Assembly (NCBI RefSeq): GCF_027063845.1
Contig: NZ_JAMOQU010000029.1
Span: 1-41,684 of the forward strand
Origin: Thermococcus sp.
Lineage (GTDB): Archaea > Methanobacteriota_B > Thermococci > Thermococcales > Thermococcaceae
Length of the DNA: 41,684 nucleotides
Direction: 5' to 3'
The position numbers and the translations under genes are program-made. Every line of letters begins with the position of its first letter. The stretch's first letter is position 1. Below are positions 10,693-18,943 of this stretch, piece after piece. Under the pieces are notes generated by a model. That model was not told where the DNA came from. It ran no database searches and saw only the letters and a list, made by a program, of their open reading frames with translations.

Positions 10693-11286
10693 ATGGAGAA
10701 GAAGACCGGAACAACAACGGTGGGAATAAAGGCCAAGGACGGGGTGGTTCTCGCGGCTGACACTCAGGCCTCGCTTGACCACATGGTTGAAACCCTGAAC
10801 ATAAAGAAGATAATCCCGATAACCGACAGAATAGCGATAACCACCGCGGGAAGCGTCGGAGACGTTCAGGCCTTGGCCAGGCAACTTGAGGCGGAGGCGC
10901 GCTACTACCAGTTCACGTGGGGAAGACCGATGACGGCCAAGGCGATGGCACACCTGCTCAGCAACATCCTCAACGAGAACAAGGGGTATCCCTACATGGT
11001 GCAGATTATCATAGGTGGCTACGTTGAAAAGCCAACGCTGGCCAACCTCGACCCGCTCGGGGGCCTTATATTCGACGATTACACGGCCACTGGCTCTGGA
11101 AGTCCCTTCGCAATAGCCGTCCTCGAAGAGGGCTTCAAAAAGGACATGAGCGTCGAAGAAGCAAAGGAGCTCGCCGTTAGGGCAGTCAGAACCGCCGGAA
11201 AGCGCGACGTTTACACCGGGGACAGGAAGGTCCAGGTCGTCGTCATCACGAAGGACGGCATGAAGGAGGAGTTCGTCGAGTTTTAG
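10693..11286 (+). CDS. psmB: Proteasome beta subunit
   Basis: 197 residues. The short propeptide MEKKTG is followed by TTTVG, so autocleavage would expose Thr7 as the N-terminal nucleophile. AADTQASLD and the [15 protein letters not shown] block are typical of archaeal beta subunits, as are the Asp and Lys (about position 39, ...NIKKI...) that assist Thr. It forms the inner rings of the 20S core with PsmA and degrades unfolded proteins delivered by PAN. Thermococcales usually carry two beta genes; only this one is in the window. Confidence 0.96.
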   Translation: MEKKTGTTTVGIKAKDGVVLAADTQASLDHMVETLNIKKIIPITDRIAITTAGSVGDVQALARQLEAEARYYQFTWGRPMTAKAMAHLLSNILNENKGYPYMVQIIIGGYVEKPTLANLDPLGGLIFDDYTATGSGSPFAIAVLEEGFKKDMSVEEAKELAVRAVRTAGKRDVYTGDRKVQVVVITKDGMKEEFVEF

Positions 11287-11336
11287 ACTTGCACCAAATC
11301 CCTTTTTAACTCTCCCCCCAATCTTCTCCGGTGAGA

Positions 11337-12431
11337 ATGAGGGAGAAAGCGCTCGCGGTTCTTCTCGTCGCGACGGTCGTTCTGTCGCTCTACTCAGCGG
11401 TTGACTTAGCCTACTCCACCAACGCGATTCTCGACCAGATTAACGACATAATCGAACAGGTTCAGGAAATCAGGGGGTTGAGCTTCAAGGAAAAGCCGAA
11501 GGTAATCGTCATCAGCAGGACGGAGGCGATAAGGCTCTTCGGGCCAGGTAGCCAGAACGAGGAGGAGCTGAAGGTTCAGGAGCTCACCTACAAGATGACA
11601 CTCCTTCTTCCTGGGAACTACTCCTTCATCAAGGCGAAGGAGGAGCAGAGCGCCGGCTGGATTGCCCTCACGGTTGGAAACACAATCTACGTCATCGAGG
11701 AGAACTTTGAGGGAAACCCCGAGATGGCGAAGAGGGCTTTGGCGCATGAGCTCACGCACGTGTTGCAAAAGCAGTGGTTCGATGCAAAGTACGGGGCCAG
11801 CACCTTCGACGGAACCCTCGCGGTGAGGGCACTGGTGGAGGGCGACGCCGACCTCGTAGCGGACATCTTCTGCGAGCGGAACGGGATTCCTGTATACAAG
11901 ATACGCTCCCTCAGCGGGAACCCGCTAACGGACATCGGTATCTTTCCTTACGTCTTCGGCGATTCTTTCGTCCGTTACCTCTACGAAAAAGGTGGATGGA
12001 ATCTTGTAAACGAGGCCTACAGGCACTATCCAATCTCAACGGCCCAGATAATGCATCCTGAACTCTATCTGGAGAAAATAACGCCCGTGAACGTGTCGCT
12101 GAGCGTTCCAGCGAACTGGAGCGTCATAAGGGACGACAGGATGGGCGAGTTCTACGTCCACGTCCTCCTCAGGGACGTTGCCAAGCTCGACAACGAGACC
12201 GCGTGGAACGTTTCAAGCGCGTGGCTCGGTGACCACCTCGTCCTCGCGACCAACGGAACCGACTACGTCCTCCTGTGGAAGGTTGAGTTCTCGGACGAGA
12301 ACGCCTCTAAAACCTTCGCCGAAACCCTCGAGGGGCTCGCCGAAAAGAACACCTATGCAAGGCTCACAATCATCCTCGACGGAAAGACCGTCACCCTAAA
12401 AGCCGTGAGGAGGGTTCGGGTTGAAGCTTAG
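11337..12431 (+). CDS. Secreted or membrane-anchored HExxH zinc peptidase-like protein
   Basis: 364 residues. An N-terminal hydrophobic segment (ALAVLLVATVVLSLYSAV) is a signal peptide or anchor. A zinc motif HELTH lies at 137-141, with a plausible third ligand Glu169 in EGDAD, about 28 residues on, as in gluzincin-type metallopeptidases. Several N-x-S/T sites fit an extracytoplasmic location. A family name cannot be given from sequence alone. GTG 11331 is an alternative start; a TTTTTAAC box near 11303 would place transcription close to the start codon. It overlaps thrC by 11 nt, suggesting one transcript. Confidence 0.7.
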   Translation: MREKALAVLLVATVVLSLYSAVDLAYSTNAILDQINDIIEQVQEIRGLSFKEKPKVIVISRTEAIRLFGPGSQNEEELKVQELTYKMTLLLPGNYSFIKAKEEQSAGWIALTVGNTIYVIEENFEGNPEMAKRALAHELTHVLQKQWFDAKYGASTFDGTLAVRALVEGDADLVADIFCERNGIPVYKIRSLSGNPLTDIGIFPYVFGDSFVRYLYEKGGWNLVNEAYRHYPISTAQIMHPELYLEKITPVNVSLSVPANWSVIRDDRMGEFYVHVLLRDVAKLDNETAWNVSSAWLGDHLVLATNGTDYVLLWKVEFSDENASKTFAETLEGLAEKNTYARLTIILDGKTVTLKAVRRVRVEA

Positions 12432-13551
12432 GTGTCCAATCTGCGGAAAAACATACGATGAGCCCGTCCAGAGGTGCGAGTGCGGTGAGCCGGTCGAGTT
12501 CGAGCTCTTTGAGGGAGAACCCTACATCGGAAAGAGCGTCTGGGAGCGGTTCTGGGACTTCTGGCCGGTCGAGCCGGCCCTTGAGTTTTCCCTCGGCGAG
12601 GGCGACACCCCGCTGGTGAAGTCGAGGCTCGGCGACGGGTTCGGCGTTAAGCTCTACCTCAAGAACGAAACGGTGAACCCGACGTGGAGCTTCAAGGACA
12701 GGGGAACTTTTCTGGCAATGAGCTACGCACTCAAAGCGGGCTACAAGGCCGTTGGGACGGTCTCGACTGGAAACATGGCGGCGAGCGTTTCGGCTTACGC
12801 TTCACGCTTCGGGCTTAAAGCCAAGATTCTCGTCTCCGAGAGCGCGAGCGACGAGAAATTAAAGGCCGTCTCGGTCTACGGCGGAGAAGTGATAAGGGTT
12901 TTCGGGGACTACGGGAGGCTCTACTTCGAGAGCCTCAAGCTGGGAGAAAAACTCGGGGTCTATTTTATCAACTCAGACAACCCCTTCAGAATCGAGGGCT
13001 ACAAGGGAATAGCCTTCGAGATAGCCGAGGAGCTTACTCCGGACTACATTCTAATCCCAACCAGCTCGGGCGGCCTTTTCAGGGGAGTGGCGAAGGGCTT
13101 CATCGAGCTTTACGAGAATGGGCTTATTGACAGCATTCCAAAGCTGATAGCCGTTCAGGCCAAGGGCTGTTCTCCGATATGCAAAGCCTTCCTCGAGGGG
13201 AAGGAAAAGGTGGAGCGCTTTGAGAATCCAGAAACAATAGCCAAGGCAATAGCGAACCCCTACCCACCGAGCGGAAACGCCGTTCTAAGACTCCTGAGGG
13301 AGTTCGGCTGGGGTTGTGTCTCAGTTTCGGACGATGAAATCAGAAAAGCCCAAACGGAACTAGCCACAGAGGGCCTCTTCGTCCAGCCGGCGAGCGCGAC
13401 TGGGGTGGCGGCTCTGAAAAAGCTAAACCTTCCCGAAGGAGCCAAGGTCGTCTCGATTCTCACCGGTTCTGGATTGAGAGCCCTAAAGGATGCTCCGGCG
13501 GGAAAGATAACAGAGTGCCCGCTCGAGGGGCTTAAAAACTGCCTGAGGTGA
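12421..13551 (+). CDS. thrC: Threonine synthase
   Basis: 376 residues, PLP fold-type II. The N-terminus is a small zinc ribbon (Cys5, Cys8, Cys19, Cys21). The PLP lysine is Lys92 in WSFKDRGT; STGNMAASVSAYA and the Gly-rich phosphate loop TSSGGLFRG follow. It converts O-phosphohomoserine to threonine. The TTG start at 12421 is supported by GGAGGG 6 nt upstream and by the zinc ribbon directly after it. Glycine production by kbl at 5.2 kb would draw on the same threonine pool. Confidence 0.92.
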   Translation: MKLRCPICGKTYDEPVQRCECGEPVEFELFEGEPYIGKSVWERFWDFWPVEPALEFSLGEGDTPLVKSRLGDGFGVKLYLKNETVNPTWSFKDRGTFLAMSYALKAGYKAVGTVSTGNMAASVSAYASRFGLKAKILVSESASDEKLKAVSVYGGEVIRVFGDYGRLYFESLKLGEKLGVYFINSDNPFRIEGYKGIAFEIAEELTPDYILIPTSSGGLFRGVAKGFIELYENGLIDSIPKLIAVQAKGCSPICKAFLEGKEKVERFENPETIAKAIANPYPPSGNAVLRLLREFGWGCVSVSDDEIRKAQTELATEGLFVQPASATGVAALKKLNLPEGAKVVSILTGSGLRALKDAPAGKITECPLEGLKNCLR

Positions 13552-13556
13552 TTGAG

Positions 13557-14348
13557 ATGCTCGTCGGAATAGGTCTGATGCCCCACGGCAACCCGGTTCT
13601 TGAGCCCCCAGACGAGGAAACCGAGAGGCTCGCGGAAGTCCTGAGGGGAATCGGCGAGGAGTTCAAAGGCGTGGACTCCTACGTCCTGATAAGCCCGCAT
13701 AACGTCAGAATGAGCGACCACCTCGGCGTCGTCCTTGCTGAAAACCTTGTCTCGTGGCTCGGCTTCGAGGGAAAGGAACTGCCCGGCGAGTGGAAGACAG
13801 AGGGGGAACTGGCCAAGAAGATTTACGAGGCCGAGAAAAATGCGGGAATGCCAGTCGTTGACCTGAACTTTGCATCTCTAAGGGGAGAATACTCGCGCTG
13901 GCCCCTGAGCTGGGGCGAGCTGATTCCGCTCCAGTTCCTCGAAAGGAAACCGCTCGTCCTGATGACGCCGTCGAGGGGAGTTAGCAGGGAAACGCTCGTC
14001 CGCTTCGGTGAAATCCTCGGCGAAGTCCTTGAGCGAGAGGAGAAGAGGGTTGCGCTGATAATCAGCGCGGACCACGGGCACGGTCATAGCGAAAACGGCC
14101 CCTACGGGAAGGTGAAGGAGAGCGAGGAGTACGACAGGCTGATAATGAAGCTCATCAACGAAGACCGCCTTGAGGAGCTTCTCATCATCCCCGAGGACCT
14201 CGTTAGGAAGGCCCTCGTGGACAGCTACTGGCAGATGTTAATAATGCTCGGGGCGATGAGAAAAGCGGAGTTCGAGTTAAAGGCGAGTGCCTATGCCTGC
14301 CCCACCTACTTCGGCATGGCAGGGGCGCTTTGGGTGCGGAAAGGATAG
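13557..14348 (+). CDS. LigB-type class III extradiol dioxygenase family protein
   Basis: 263 residues. Conserved metal-site histidines appear as GLMPHGNP near the N-terminus, LISPHNVRMSDH (about 45-56) and SADHGHGHSENGPYG (about 170-184). This is the fold shared by LigB dioxygenases and MEMO proteins; archaeal members are mostly uncharacterised. The start ATG 13557 lies 4-5 nt after GGTGAT, which overlaps the thrC stop, so both genes are probably translated from one mRNA. The substrate is unknown. Confidence 0.72.
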   Translation: MLVGIGLMPHGNPVLEPPDEETERLAEVLRGIGEEFKGVDSYVLISPHNVRMSDHLGVVLAENLVSWLGFEGKELPGEWKTEGELAKKIYEAEKNAGMPVVDLNFASLRGEYSRWPLSWGELIPLQFLERKPLVLMTPSRGVSRETLVRFGEILGEVLEREEKRVALIISADHGHGHSENGPYGKVKESEEYDRLIMKLINEDRLEELLIIPEDLVRKALVDSYWQMLIMLGAMRKAEFELKASAYACPTYFGMAGALWVRKG

Positions 14349-14376
14349 AAAAATAGAATTAGGCAATGAGAAAAAT

Positions 14377-14955
14377 TTACCTTTGTTTTTTGTTCGTATT
14401 CCACGAAAGAGAAATTGAAATACTTGGTGGAATACCCGTGCTAATTCCAAGTGAGATGCTATCCGGAGATTCATGCCAATTTATGTTTTCAATCTTGTTC
14501 TTAACCCAGTCCAAGATACTATTCAACTTTGCGAGAAACCACTCAAACATATCCTCAATGGCTTTCATTGCAAGCTCACTATATAACAATGAGATAGTTT
14601 TACCCGTCTTTTTAATTACTTTCCTAAGTTCATATTCAGCCCACCGCAAACGATATTGAAGACGACGTTTTGCACTAGAAAAAGCACTCTTAAAAATCAA
14701 CGAGACATGATTTAGTCGTGCTGATACGTACTGAACAAACTTGCGAAACGCACTAGGGTCTTCACTGATTTTATTAGCCTCAAGTTGGATACATTTAATA
14801 TGGCTTTCAAGAGATGGTCCGTATTCGTTCTCTATATCTCTTTTAATCTTAGTTACCTCCATGACGATCTCATTAACTATCTCAGGAGGCAGATATCTAA
14901 ACTCATCTGGATATTCACACTCGTAGTATCCTCTTGGATCGTTAGATTCTTCCAT
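14377..14955 (-). CDS. AT-rich orphan protein, helical with beta-like Ser/Ile tail
   Basis: 192 residues, not recognised. Residues about 20-150 are charged and predicted helical (IVNEIVMEVTKIKRDIENE, RRLQYRLRWAEYELRKVIKK, FEWFLAKLNSILDWVKNKIE). The C-terminus switches to alternating polar/hydrophobic residues ([19 protein letters not shown]), which would form beta strands. No signal peptide is visible. The coding region is far AT-richer than adjoining genes, which suggests recent arrival or rapid divergence. ATG 14955 has GGTGGT 4-5 nt upstream, and TTTATAAC at about 14988-14996 is a suitable TATA box. The gene therefore looks intact and expressed, but its function is unknown. Confidence 0.6.
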   Translation of the reverse strand: MEESNDPRGYYECEYPDEFRYLPPEIVNEIVMEVTKIKRDIENEYGPSLESHIKCIQLEANKISEDPSAFRKFVQYVSARLNHVSLIFKSAFSSAKRRLQYRLRWAEYELRKVIKKTGKTISLLYSELAMKAIEDMFEWFLAKLNSILDWVKNKIENINWHESPDSISLGISTGIPPSISISLSWNTNKKQR

Positions 14956-15012
14956 TGTAACCACCGATCAGTAATACAGTGGTTAAAAGTTATAAACATT
15001 TCGTTAAATCAC

Positions 15013-15192
15013 TTAAAATAACTCGAAGCCAATCTCCAAAAGCTCCTTGCCCCTCCTGAAGCGAACCTTTCTGATTCTTATCTCCCCTATTTCGCCCGTT
15101 GTTTTTGTGTGTCCTTTGCTGCACGCGTTGATGTTCAGCCTCCAATGGCCATAACCCTTAGAGCTACTCCCACTGGATAGGAAAGACGACAT
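15013..15192 (-). pseudogene. C-terminal remnant of an AlaX-type aminoacyl-tRNA editing protein
   Basis: A 59-codon frame encodes [20 protein letters not shown] followed by a basic strand and LLEIGFELF. The C-x3-H (CSKGH) with TTGEIG after it matches the last zinc-binding motif of AlaX/AlaRS editing domains, but the upstream HxxxH part (at least 100 residues) is missing. The first 13 codons after ATG look unrelated. A TATA-like TTAATAAAT on the minus strand lies about 25 nt upstream, so a leaderless product is possible. It is most likely a deletion derivative beside an intact YbaK-type deacylase. Confidence 0.55.
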
Positions 15193-15247
15193 AGAGCGTC
15201 TGCGGAGGATTTATTAACGATTGCAGCGAAGTTGTGCGAGGATTGTC

Positions 15248-15685
15248 ATGGTGAAGCTTGAGGAAATTGTGAGAGAACTGGGAGCTGAGATCCTTGAAAT
15301 TGGAAGGCCTGTCAGGACAGTCGAGCAGGCCACGAGGGAGACGGGCGTTGCCAGAAAGCAGGTTATAAAGTCGCTCGTCATCGTAAGCGAGAGTGGGCCC
15401 CTTCTCGTCATAGTTGACGGCGAGTCGAGGGTCAGCCTTCCGAAGCTAGAAAAGAAATTCGGAAAGTGCAGGTTTGCAAAGCCAAAAGAGGTCAAGGAAC
15501 TTACAGGCTACGAGGTTGGAGGCGTTCCTCCCGTCGGCGTGCCGCTCAGGACGATAATAGACCAAAGGGTTCTGGAGAACGAGCACGTCATCGGCGGGGG
15601 AGGGGCCGTTGACAAACTCATCAGGATAAGGCCCGAGAGAATCGTCGAGTACCAGCGGGCGGAGATAATGGACGTTAGGGAGTAA
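15248..15685 (+). CDS. YbaK/ProX-type aminoacyl-tRNA deacylase
   Basis: 145 residues, a complete YbaK/EbsC domain. RKQVIKSLVIVSESGPLLVIVDGES contains the conserved catalytic-site Lys region; GYEVGGVPPVG and VIGGGGAVDKLIRI are family signatures. Members hydrolyse mischarged tRNAs in trans (Cys-tRNA-Pro, Ala-tRNA-Pro and similar); the exact specificity cannot be read here. ATG 15248 follows a TTTATTAAC box by about 30 nt. The remnant of another editing factor lies divergently next to it. Confidence 0.87.
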   Translation: MVKLEEIVRELGAEILEIGRPVRTVEQATRETGVARKQVIKSLVIVSESGPLLVIVDGESRVSLPKLEKKFGKCRFAKPKEVKELTGYEVGGVPPVGVPLRTIIDQRVLENEHVIGGGGAVDKLIRIRPERIVEYQRAEIMDVRE

Positions 15686-15869
15686 TCGGGCCAGTTATCA
15701 ACCCCACAGGTAAATTCAAACGGGGAATATTCAGCTGTGTTTGGATGTTTTTCAGTTCAATAATAGCTTTATCGAATAAATCCCGCTTAGAGCTTGTATT
15801 ATTAAACGAAAACCGTTATAAGTGTAAAGCTCGATACGCCAGCGGACAAAGTTTTAGAGGTGAACAAAA

Positions 15870-17219
15870 ATGGCCGAGAAGAAAAAGAAGAGGGTTCTGA
15901 TTCTTGGAGCGGCCGGAAGGGACTTCCACAACTTCAACGTGTTCTTCAGGGACAACCCTGAATACGAGGTCGTTGCCTTCACCGCCACTCAGATTCCGGA
16001 CATCGAGGGCAGGCTTTACCCGCCCGAGCTCGCGGGCGAGCTCTACCCGAACGGAATCCCGATATGGAGCGAGGACGACATGGAGAAGATAATCAAGGAG
16101 CACGACATTGATATAGTCGTCTTCGCCTACTCCGACGTCTCCCACGAGCACGTCATGCACCTCGCCAGCAGGGCCCACAGCGCTGGTGCCGACTTCTGGC
16201 TCCTTGGACCCAAGAGCACCATGCTCAAGTCCAGCAAGCCTGTCGTTGCGGTCACCGCCGTCAGAACCGGCTGTGGAAAAAGCCAGACCTCAAGAAAGGT
16301 CGCCCAGCTCCTCCAGGAGATGGGCTACAAGGTAGTGGCTATTAGACACCCGATGCCCTACGGCGACCTCAGGAAGCAGGTCGTCCAGCGCTTCGCCACC
16401 TTCGAGGACCTCGACAAGTACGAGTGCACCATCGAGGAGCGCGAGGAGTACGAGCCCTACATCGAACGCGGTATGGTTGTCTACGCGGGCGTTGACTACG
16501 AGAAGATTCTCCGCGAGGCCGAGAAGGAGGCCGACATAATCCTCTGGGACGGCGGAAACAACGACTTCCCGTTCTACGAGCCCGACCTCTGGATAGTCGT
16601 CACCGACCCGCACAGGCCCGGCCACGAGCTCAAGTACCACCCCGGTGAGACCAACTTCAGGGCCGCTGACGTCATAATCATCAACAAGATTGACACCGCC
16701 AACAGGGACGACATCCAGAAGGTTCGTGAGAGCATCGAGAAGGTCAACCCGAACGCCACCGTCATCGAGGCCGCCTCGCCGATATTCGTGGACAACCCCG
16801 AGCTCATCAAGGGCAAGCGCGTTCTCGTCGTCGAGGACGGTCCGACCCTCACCCACGGCGGCATGAAGTACGGAGCCGGCTACGTCGCCGCCAAGAAGTT
16901 TGGAGCGAAGGAAATCATCGACCCGAGGCCCTACGCCGTCGGCTCAATCGTCGAGACCTACAAGAAGTACCCGCACCTCGACGTCATCCTCCCTGCTATG
17001 GGCTACGGCAAGAAGCAGATTAAGGAGCTTGAGGAGACCATCAACAGGGCCGATGCCGACGTCGTCATCATGGGCACCCCAGTTGACCTGCGCAGGTTCA
17101 TGAACCTCAACAAGCCAGCTGTAAGGGTCCGCTACGAGCTCGAGGAAATCGGCCAGCCCAAGCTCAAGGATATCCTCGAGAACTGGGTCAAGAACTGCGA
17201 GAAGCTCAAGAAGGAGTGA
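15870..17219 (+). CDS. Cyclic 2,3-diphosphoglycerate synthetase homologue
   Basis: 449 residues, close to the length of the Methanothermus fervidus enzyme. The N-terminus is a Rossmann-like domain (RVLILGAAGRDFHNF). A P-loop follows at about 130-140 (TAVRTGCGKSQTS, Lys137), then WDGGNNDFPFYEPDLWIVV and NKIDTANRDD, reminiscent of SIMIBI NTPases. The known enzyme cyclises 2,3-diphosphoglycerate with ATP. Strong codon bias (GAG, AAG, GTC, CTC) suggests high expression, and GAGGTG is about 7 nt before ATG. Thermococcales are not known to me as cDPG accumulators, so the in vivo role may differ. TATA: CCGTTATAAG near 15811-15820. Confidence 0.75.
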   Translation: MAEKKKKRVLILGAAGRDFHNFNVFFRDNPEYEVVAFTATQIPDIEGRLYPPELAGELYPNGIPIWSEDDMEKIIKEHDIDIVVFAYSDVSHEHVMHLASRAHSAGADFWLLGPKSTMLKSSKPVVAVTAVRTGCGKSQTSRKVAQLLQEMGYKVVAIRHPMPYGDLRKQVVQRFATFEDLDKYECTIEEREEYEPYIERGMVVYAGVDYEKILREAEKEADIILWDGGNNDFPFYEPDLWIVVTDPHRPGHELKYHPGETNFRAADVIIINKIDTANRDDIQKVRESIEKVNPNATVIEAASPIFVDNPELIKGKRVLVVEDGPTLTHGGMKYGAGYVAAKKFGAKEIIDPRPYAVGSIVETYKKYPHLDVILPAMGYGKKQIKELEETINRADADVVIMGTPVDLRRFMNLNKPAVRVRYELEEIGQPKLKDILENWVKNCEKLKKE

Positions 17220-17250
17220 AGTTTTTAATCTCCGCTCCTAATTTTTCTTC

Positions 17251-17502
17251 ATGTTCGACGTGGTCATTGGAATCTGGGGCCTGATTTGGGTTCTCAACAT
17301 CGCGGGCTTCGCGTGGGTCACCTACGACGTCGTTAAGAATCAGAAGCTTATGCCGGAATCCGAGAGGTTCGTCTGGATTTTCATGGCGTTTCTGTTTGGC
17401 TCCTTTGTTGCCCTCGTCTACGCCATCTCAATTAAGCTGAGCGGGAAGTATGAGGAAGTCGAGTTCGAGAAGAAGGAGAACGAAGATGTCAAAGTGTGGT
17501 AG
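17251..17502 (+). CDS. Small two-helix membrane protein
   Basis: 83 residues: helix 1 VVIGIWGLIWVLNIAGFAWV, a short polar loop with VKNQKL, helix 2 FVWIFMAFLFGSFVALVYAI, and a charged tail rich in Glu and Lys. The layout resembles the PLDc_N-type two-helix proteins common in archaea and bacteria, whose role is unknown. It starts about 30 nt after the cDPGS-like gene and may share its transcript. Its stop is directly followed by the TnpB-like remnant. Confidence 0.6.
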   Translation: MFDVVIGIWGLIWVLNIAGFAWVTYDVVKNQKLMPESERFVWIFMAFLFGSFVALVYAISIKLSGKYEEVEFEKKENEDVKVW

Positions 17503-17643
17503 AAAGCCTTTTATTGTGAAGCACCCAACTCAAATCGCCCGGGGAGCACCGCCGAGGGCGGAGTCAATGAACTCGGGCGGGTTATTACCCCCTTTCACGG
17601 TGTTTTTGGAGGTTCAATACTGGAACCGAGGGTGTCTCTTTAA
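17503..17643 (+). pseudogene. Probable TnpB (IS200/IS605) C-terminal remnant
   Basis: In one frame 17503-17643 reads KAFYCEAPNSNRPGSTAEGG, then VNELGRVITPFHGVFGGSIL and EPRVSL before TAA. From memory this resembles the variable tail at the end of TnpB proteins in Thermococcales IS605-type elements; no RuvC motif or zinc finger remains. The DNA can fold into an outer stem (CGCCCGGG with CTCGGGCG, one G-U) enclosing CCGCC-GAG-GGCGG. TnpB 3' ends overlap omega-RNA, so the structure may be a fossil of that RNA. An alternative is an unrelated decayed gene. Confidence 0.45.
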
Positions 17644-17667
17644 GAGTCACAAATCATGGGAAGTGCA

Positions 17668-17709
17668 AGTTCTCAAGATTTATAAATGGGTGAGAACTAA
17701 CAGTTCTCA
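17668..17709 (+). promoter_or_regulatory. Three-half-site operator wrapping a TATA box
   Basis: AGTTCTCA (17668-17675), TGAGAACT (17691-17698) and AGTTCTCA (17702-17709) surround the TATA box ATTTATAAAT (17678-17687). The last two form the perfect palindrome TGAGAACTAACAGTTCTCA, spanning the TATA edge to the predicted transcription start; the first mirrors the second across the TATA box. The palindrome abuts the ribosome binding site GGTG (17710-17713) of the ATPase gene. Repression by a dimeric factor, possibly autogenous, is inferred. Confidence 0.7.
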
Positions 17710-17718
17710 GGTGTTGAT

Positions 17719-18897
17719 ATGAGGCTTGGTGATTTGACGTACATGAACCCCTGGTGGGAGGGGAAAGAGGACTACCATGTAAGGCGCTGGAATGAGCAGA
17801 AAATCCACTGGTGGCCCAGATGGGCTGAGGAGCTATCGCTCGAACCGTTCTCGCTTAACTTCGTCCTCGGTCCGAGGCAGGTGGGAAAGACGACGGGGAT
17901 AAAGCTCCTCATCGAGAGACTCCTGAGGGAAAACCCGCCGGAGTCGATTCTCTACATTAACGTGGAGATTCTTCCAGACCACAGGGAACTGGCGTCTCTC
18001 CTCAGGGAGTTCGAAGGAATGAAAAAGCGGGAGGGAATCAAAAGGGGATACATCTTCCTCGATGAGGTAACGTCGCTCGACGGCTGGTGGAGGGGCCTCA
18101 AACCGCTCATCGATGCTGGCATGTTGGAGAACGACGTGGTCACGGTTACTGGCTCAAGCTCCCTAAGGGTGAAGCGGGACATCGAGATGTTTCCGGGCAG
18201 GAGGGGAGAGGGAAAGACGCTCGAGGTCATGCCACTTTCCTTTGCAGAATACGTTGAGGTTATGGGCCTGAAGAGGCCAAGACTTCAGAGGGAAAAGACA
18301 TTGGAACTGTTCGAGGAGTACCTGAAAACCGGCGGATTCCCCGGTTCGATAAACGGTCTGCCGATGGAAGACCTGCTCGGAGCATACATAGGTGAATTCG
18401 TCCGCTTTGGGAAGAGCCTCGAAATAGCAAAGGAAACCTTCCACGCGCTGATTCAAAGCGCGCCCTCAGCTACGAGCTTCCGGGCTTTAGCGGGAATGAC
18501 ATCAGGCTACTCCTACAAGGTCGTGCAGGACTACATCGAGTTCTTCCGGGAGCTGTACATCATCGGAATCGCATACCTGAGGGAGGGAAACAGGGTCCTG
18601 TACAAGAGGGAGAAGAAGTTCTTCTTCCGCGACCCACTTTTGGCGAGGCTCTTCTCTGCCTGGAGCGGGGCCGAGCTGAGGGAAGACGCCCTCTACGAGT
18701 GGCTCGTTCAGGAGAACCTGTATCGGAAGTTCGGGGAGGTTTACTACTACCGTAACTCCTACGAGGTTGATGCAATCGCTGGAGACCTGAAGGTTGAAGT
18801 GAAGGCAGGGAAGGCCCACAGGAGGTATCCAAGAAACGTAATCGTGCTTGAAAGGGAGGACGTGCCCTTCTTCCTGCTGGAGCTGTGGGAAGGCTGA
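17719..18897 (+). CDS. AAA_14/DUF4143-type ATPase with a nuclease-like C-terminus
   Basis: 392 residues. Walker A GPRQVGKTTG (51-60, Lys57), Walker B GYIFLDEV (near 115) and sensor-like VTGSSSL place it in the AAA_14 ATPases; PLSFAEYVEV and LFEEYLKTGGFPGS are family blocks. The C-terminal part has a winged-helix-like region (SYKVVQDYIEFFRELYII). It ends with YEVDAIAGDLKVEVKAG, a D...ExK pattern resembling a PD-(D/E)xK nuclease core. These ATPases are abundant and mobile in Thermococcales; function is uncertain. ATG 17719 is 5 nt after GGTG. Expression is probably controlled by the palindromic operator just upstream. Confidence 0.82.
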   Translation: MRLGDLTYMNPWWEGKEDYHVRRWNEQKIHWWPRWAEELSLEPFSLNFVLGPRQVGKTTGIKLLIERLLRENPPESILYINVEILPDHRELASLLREFEGMKKREGIKRGYIFLDEVTSLDGWWRGLKPLIDAGMLENDVVTVTGSSSLRVKRDIEMFPGRRGEGKTLEVMPLSFAEYVEVMGLKRPRLQREKTLELFEEYLKTGGFPGSINGLPMEDLLGAYIGEFVRFGKSLEIAKETFHALIQSAPSATSFRALAGMTSGYSYKVVQDYIEFFRELYIIGIAYLREGNRVLYKREKKFFFRDPLLARLFSAWSGAELREDALYEWLVQENLYRKFGEVYYYRNSYEVDAIAGDLKVEVKAGKAHRRYPRNVIVLEREDVPFFLLELWEG

Positions 18898-18943
18898 TGG
18901 CTTTACCTCCGCTCCAGATGTTATACCCTCCGGGAGGAGGGAA

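Noticed and set aside
16290..16856. A 188-codon Val/Leu-rich minus-strand frame
   Set aside because: Antisense of the highly biased cDPG-synthetase-like gene.
17450..17722. A 90-codon frame spanning the membrane-protein end and the ATPase promoter
   Set aside because: Runs through the operator and TATA box in a different frame from the TnpB-like reading; no coding signal.
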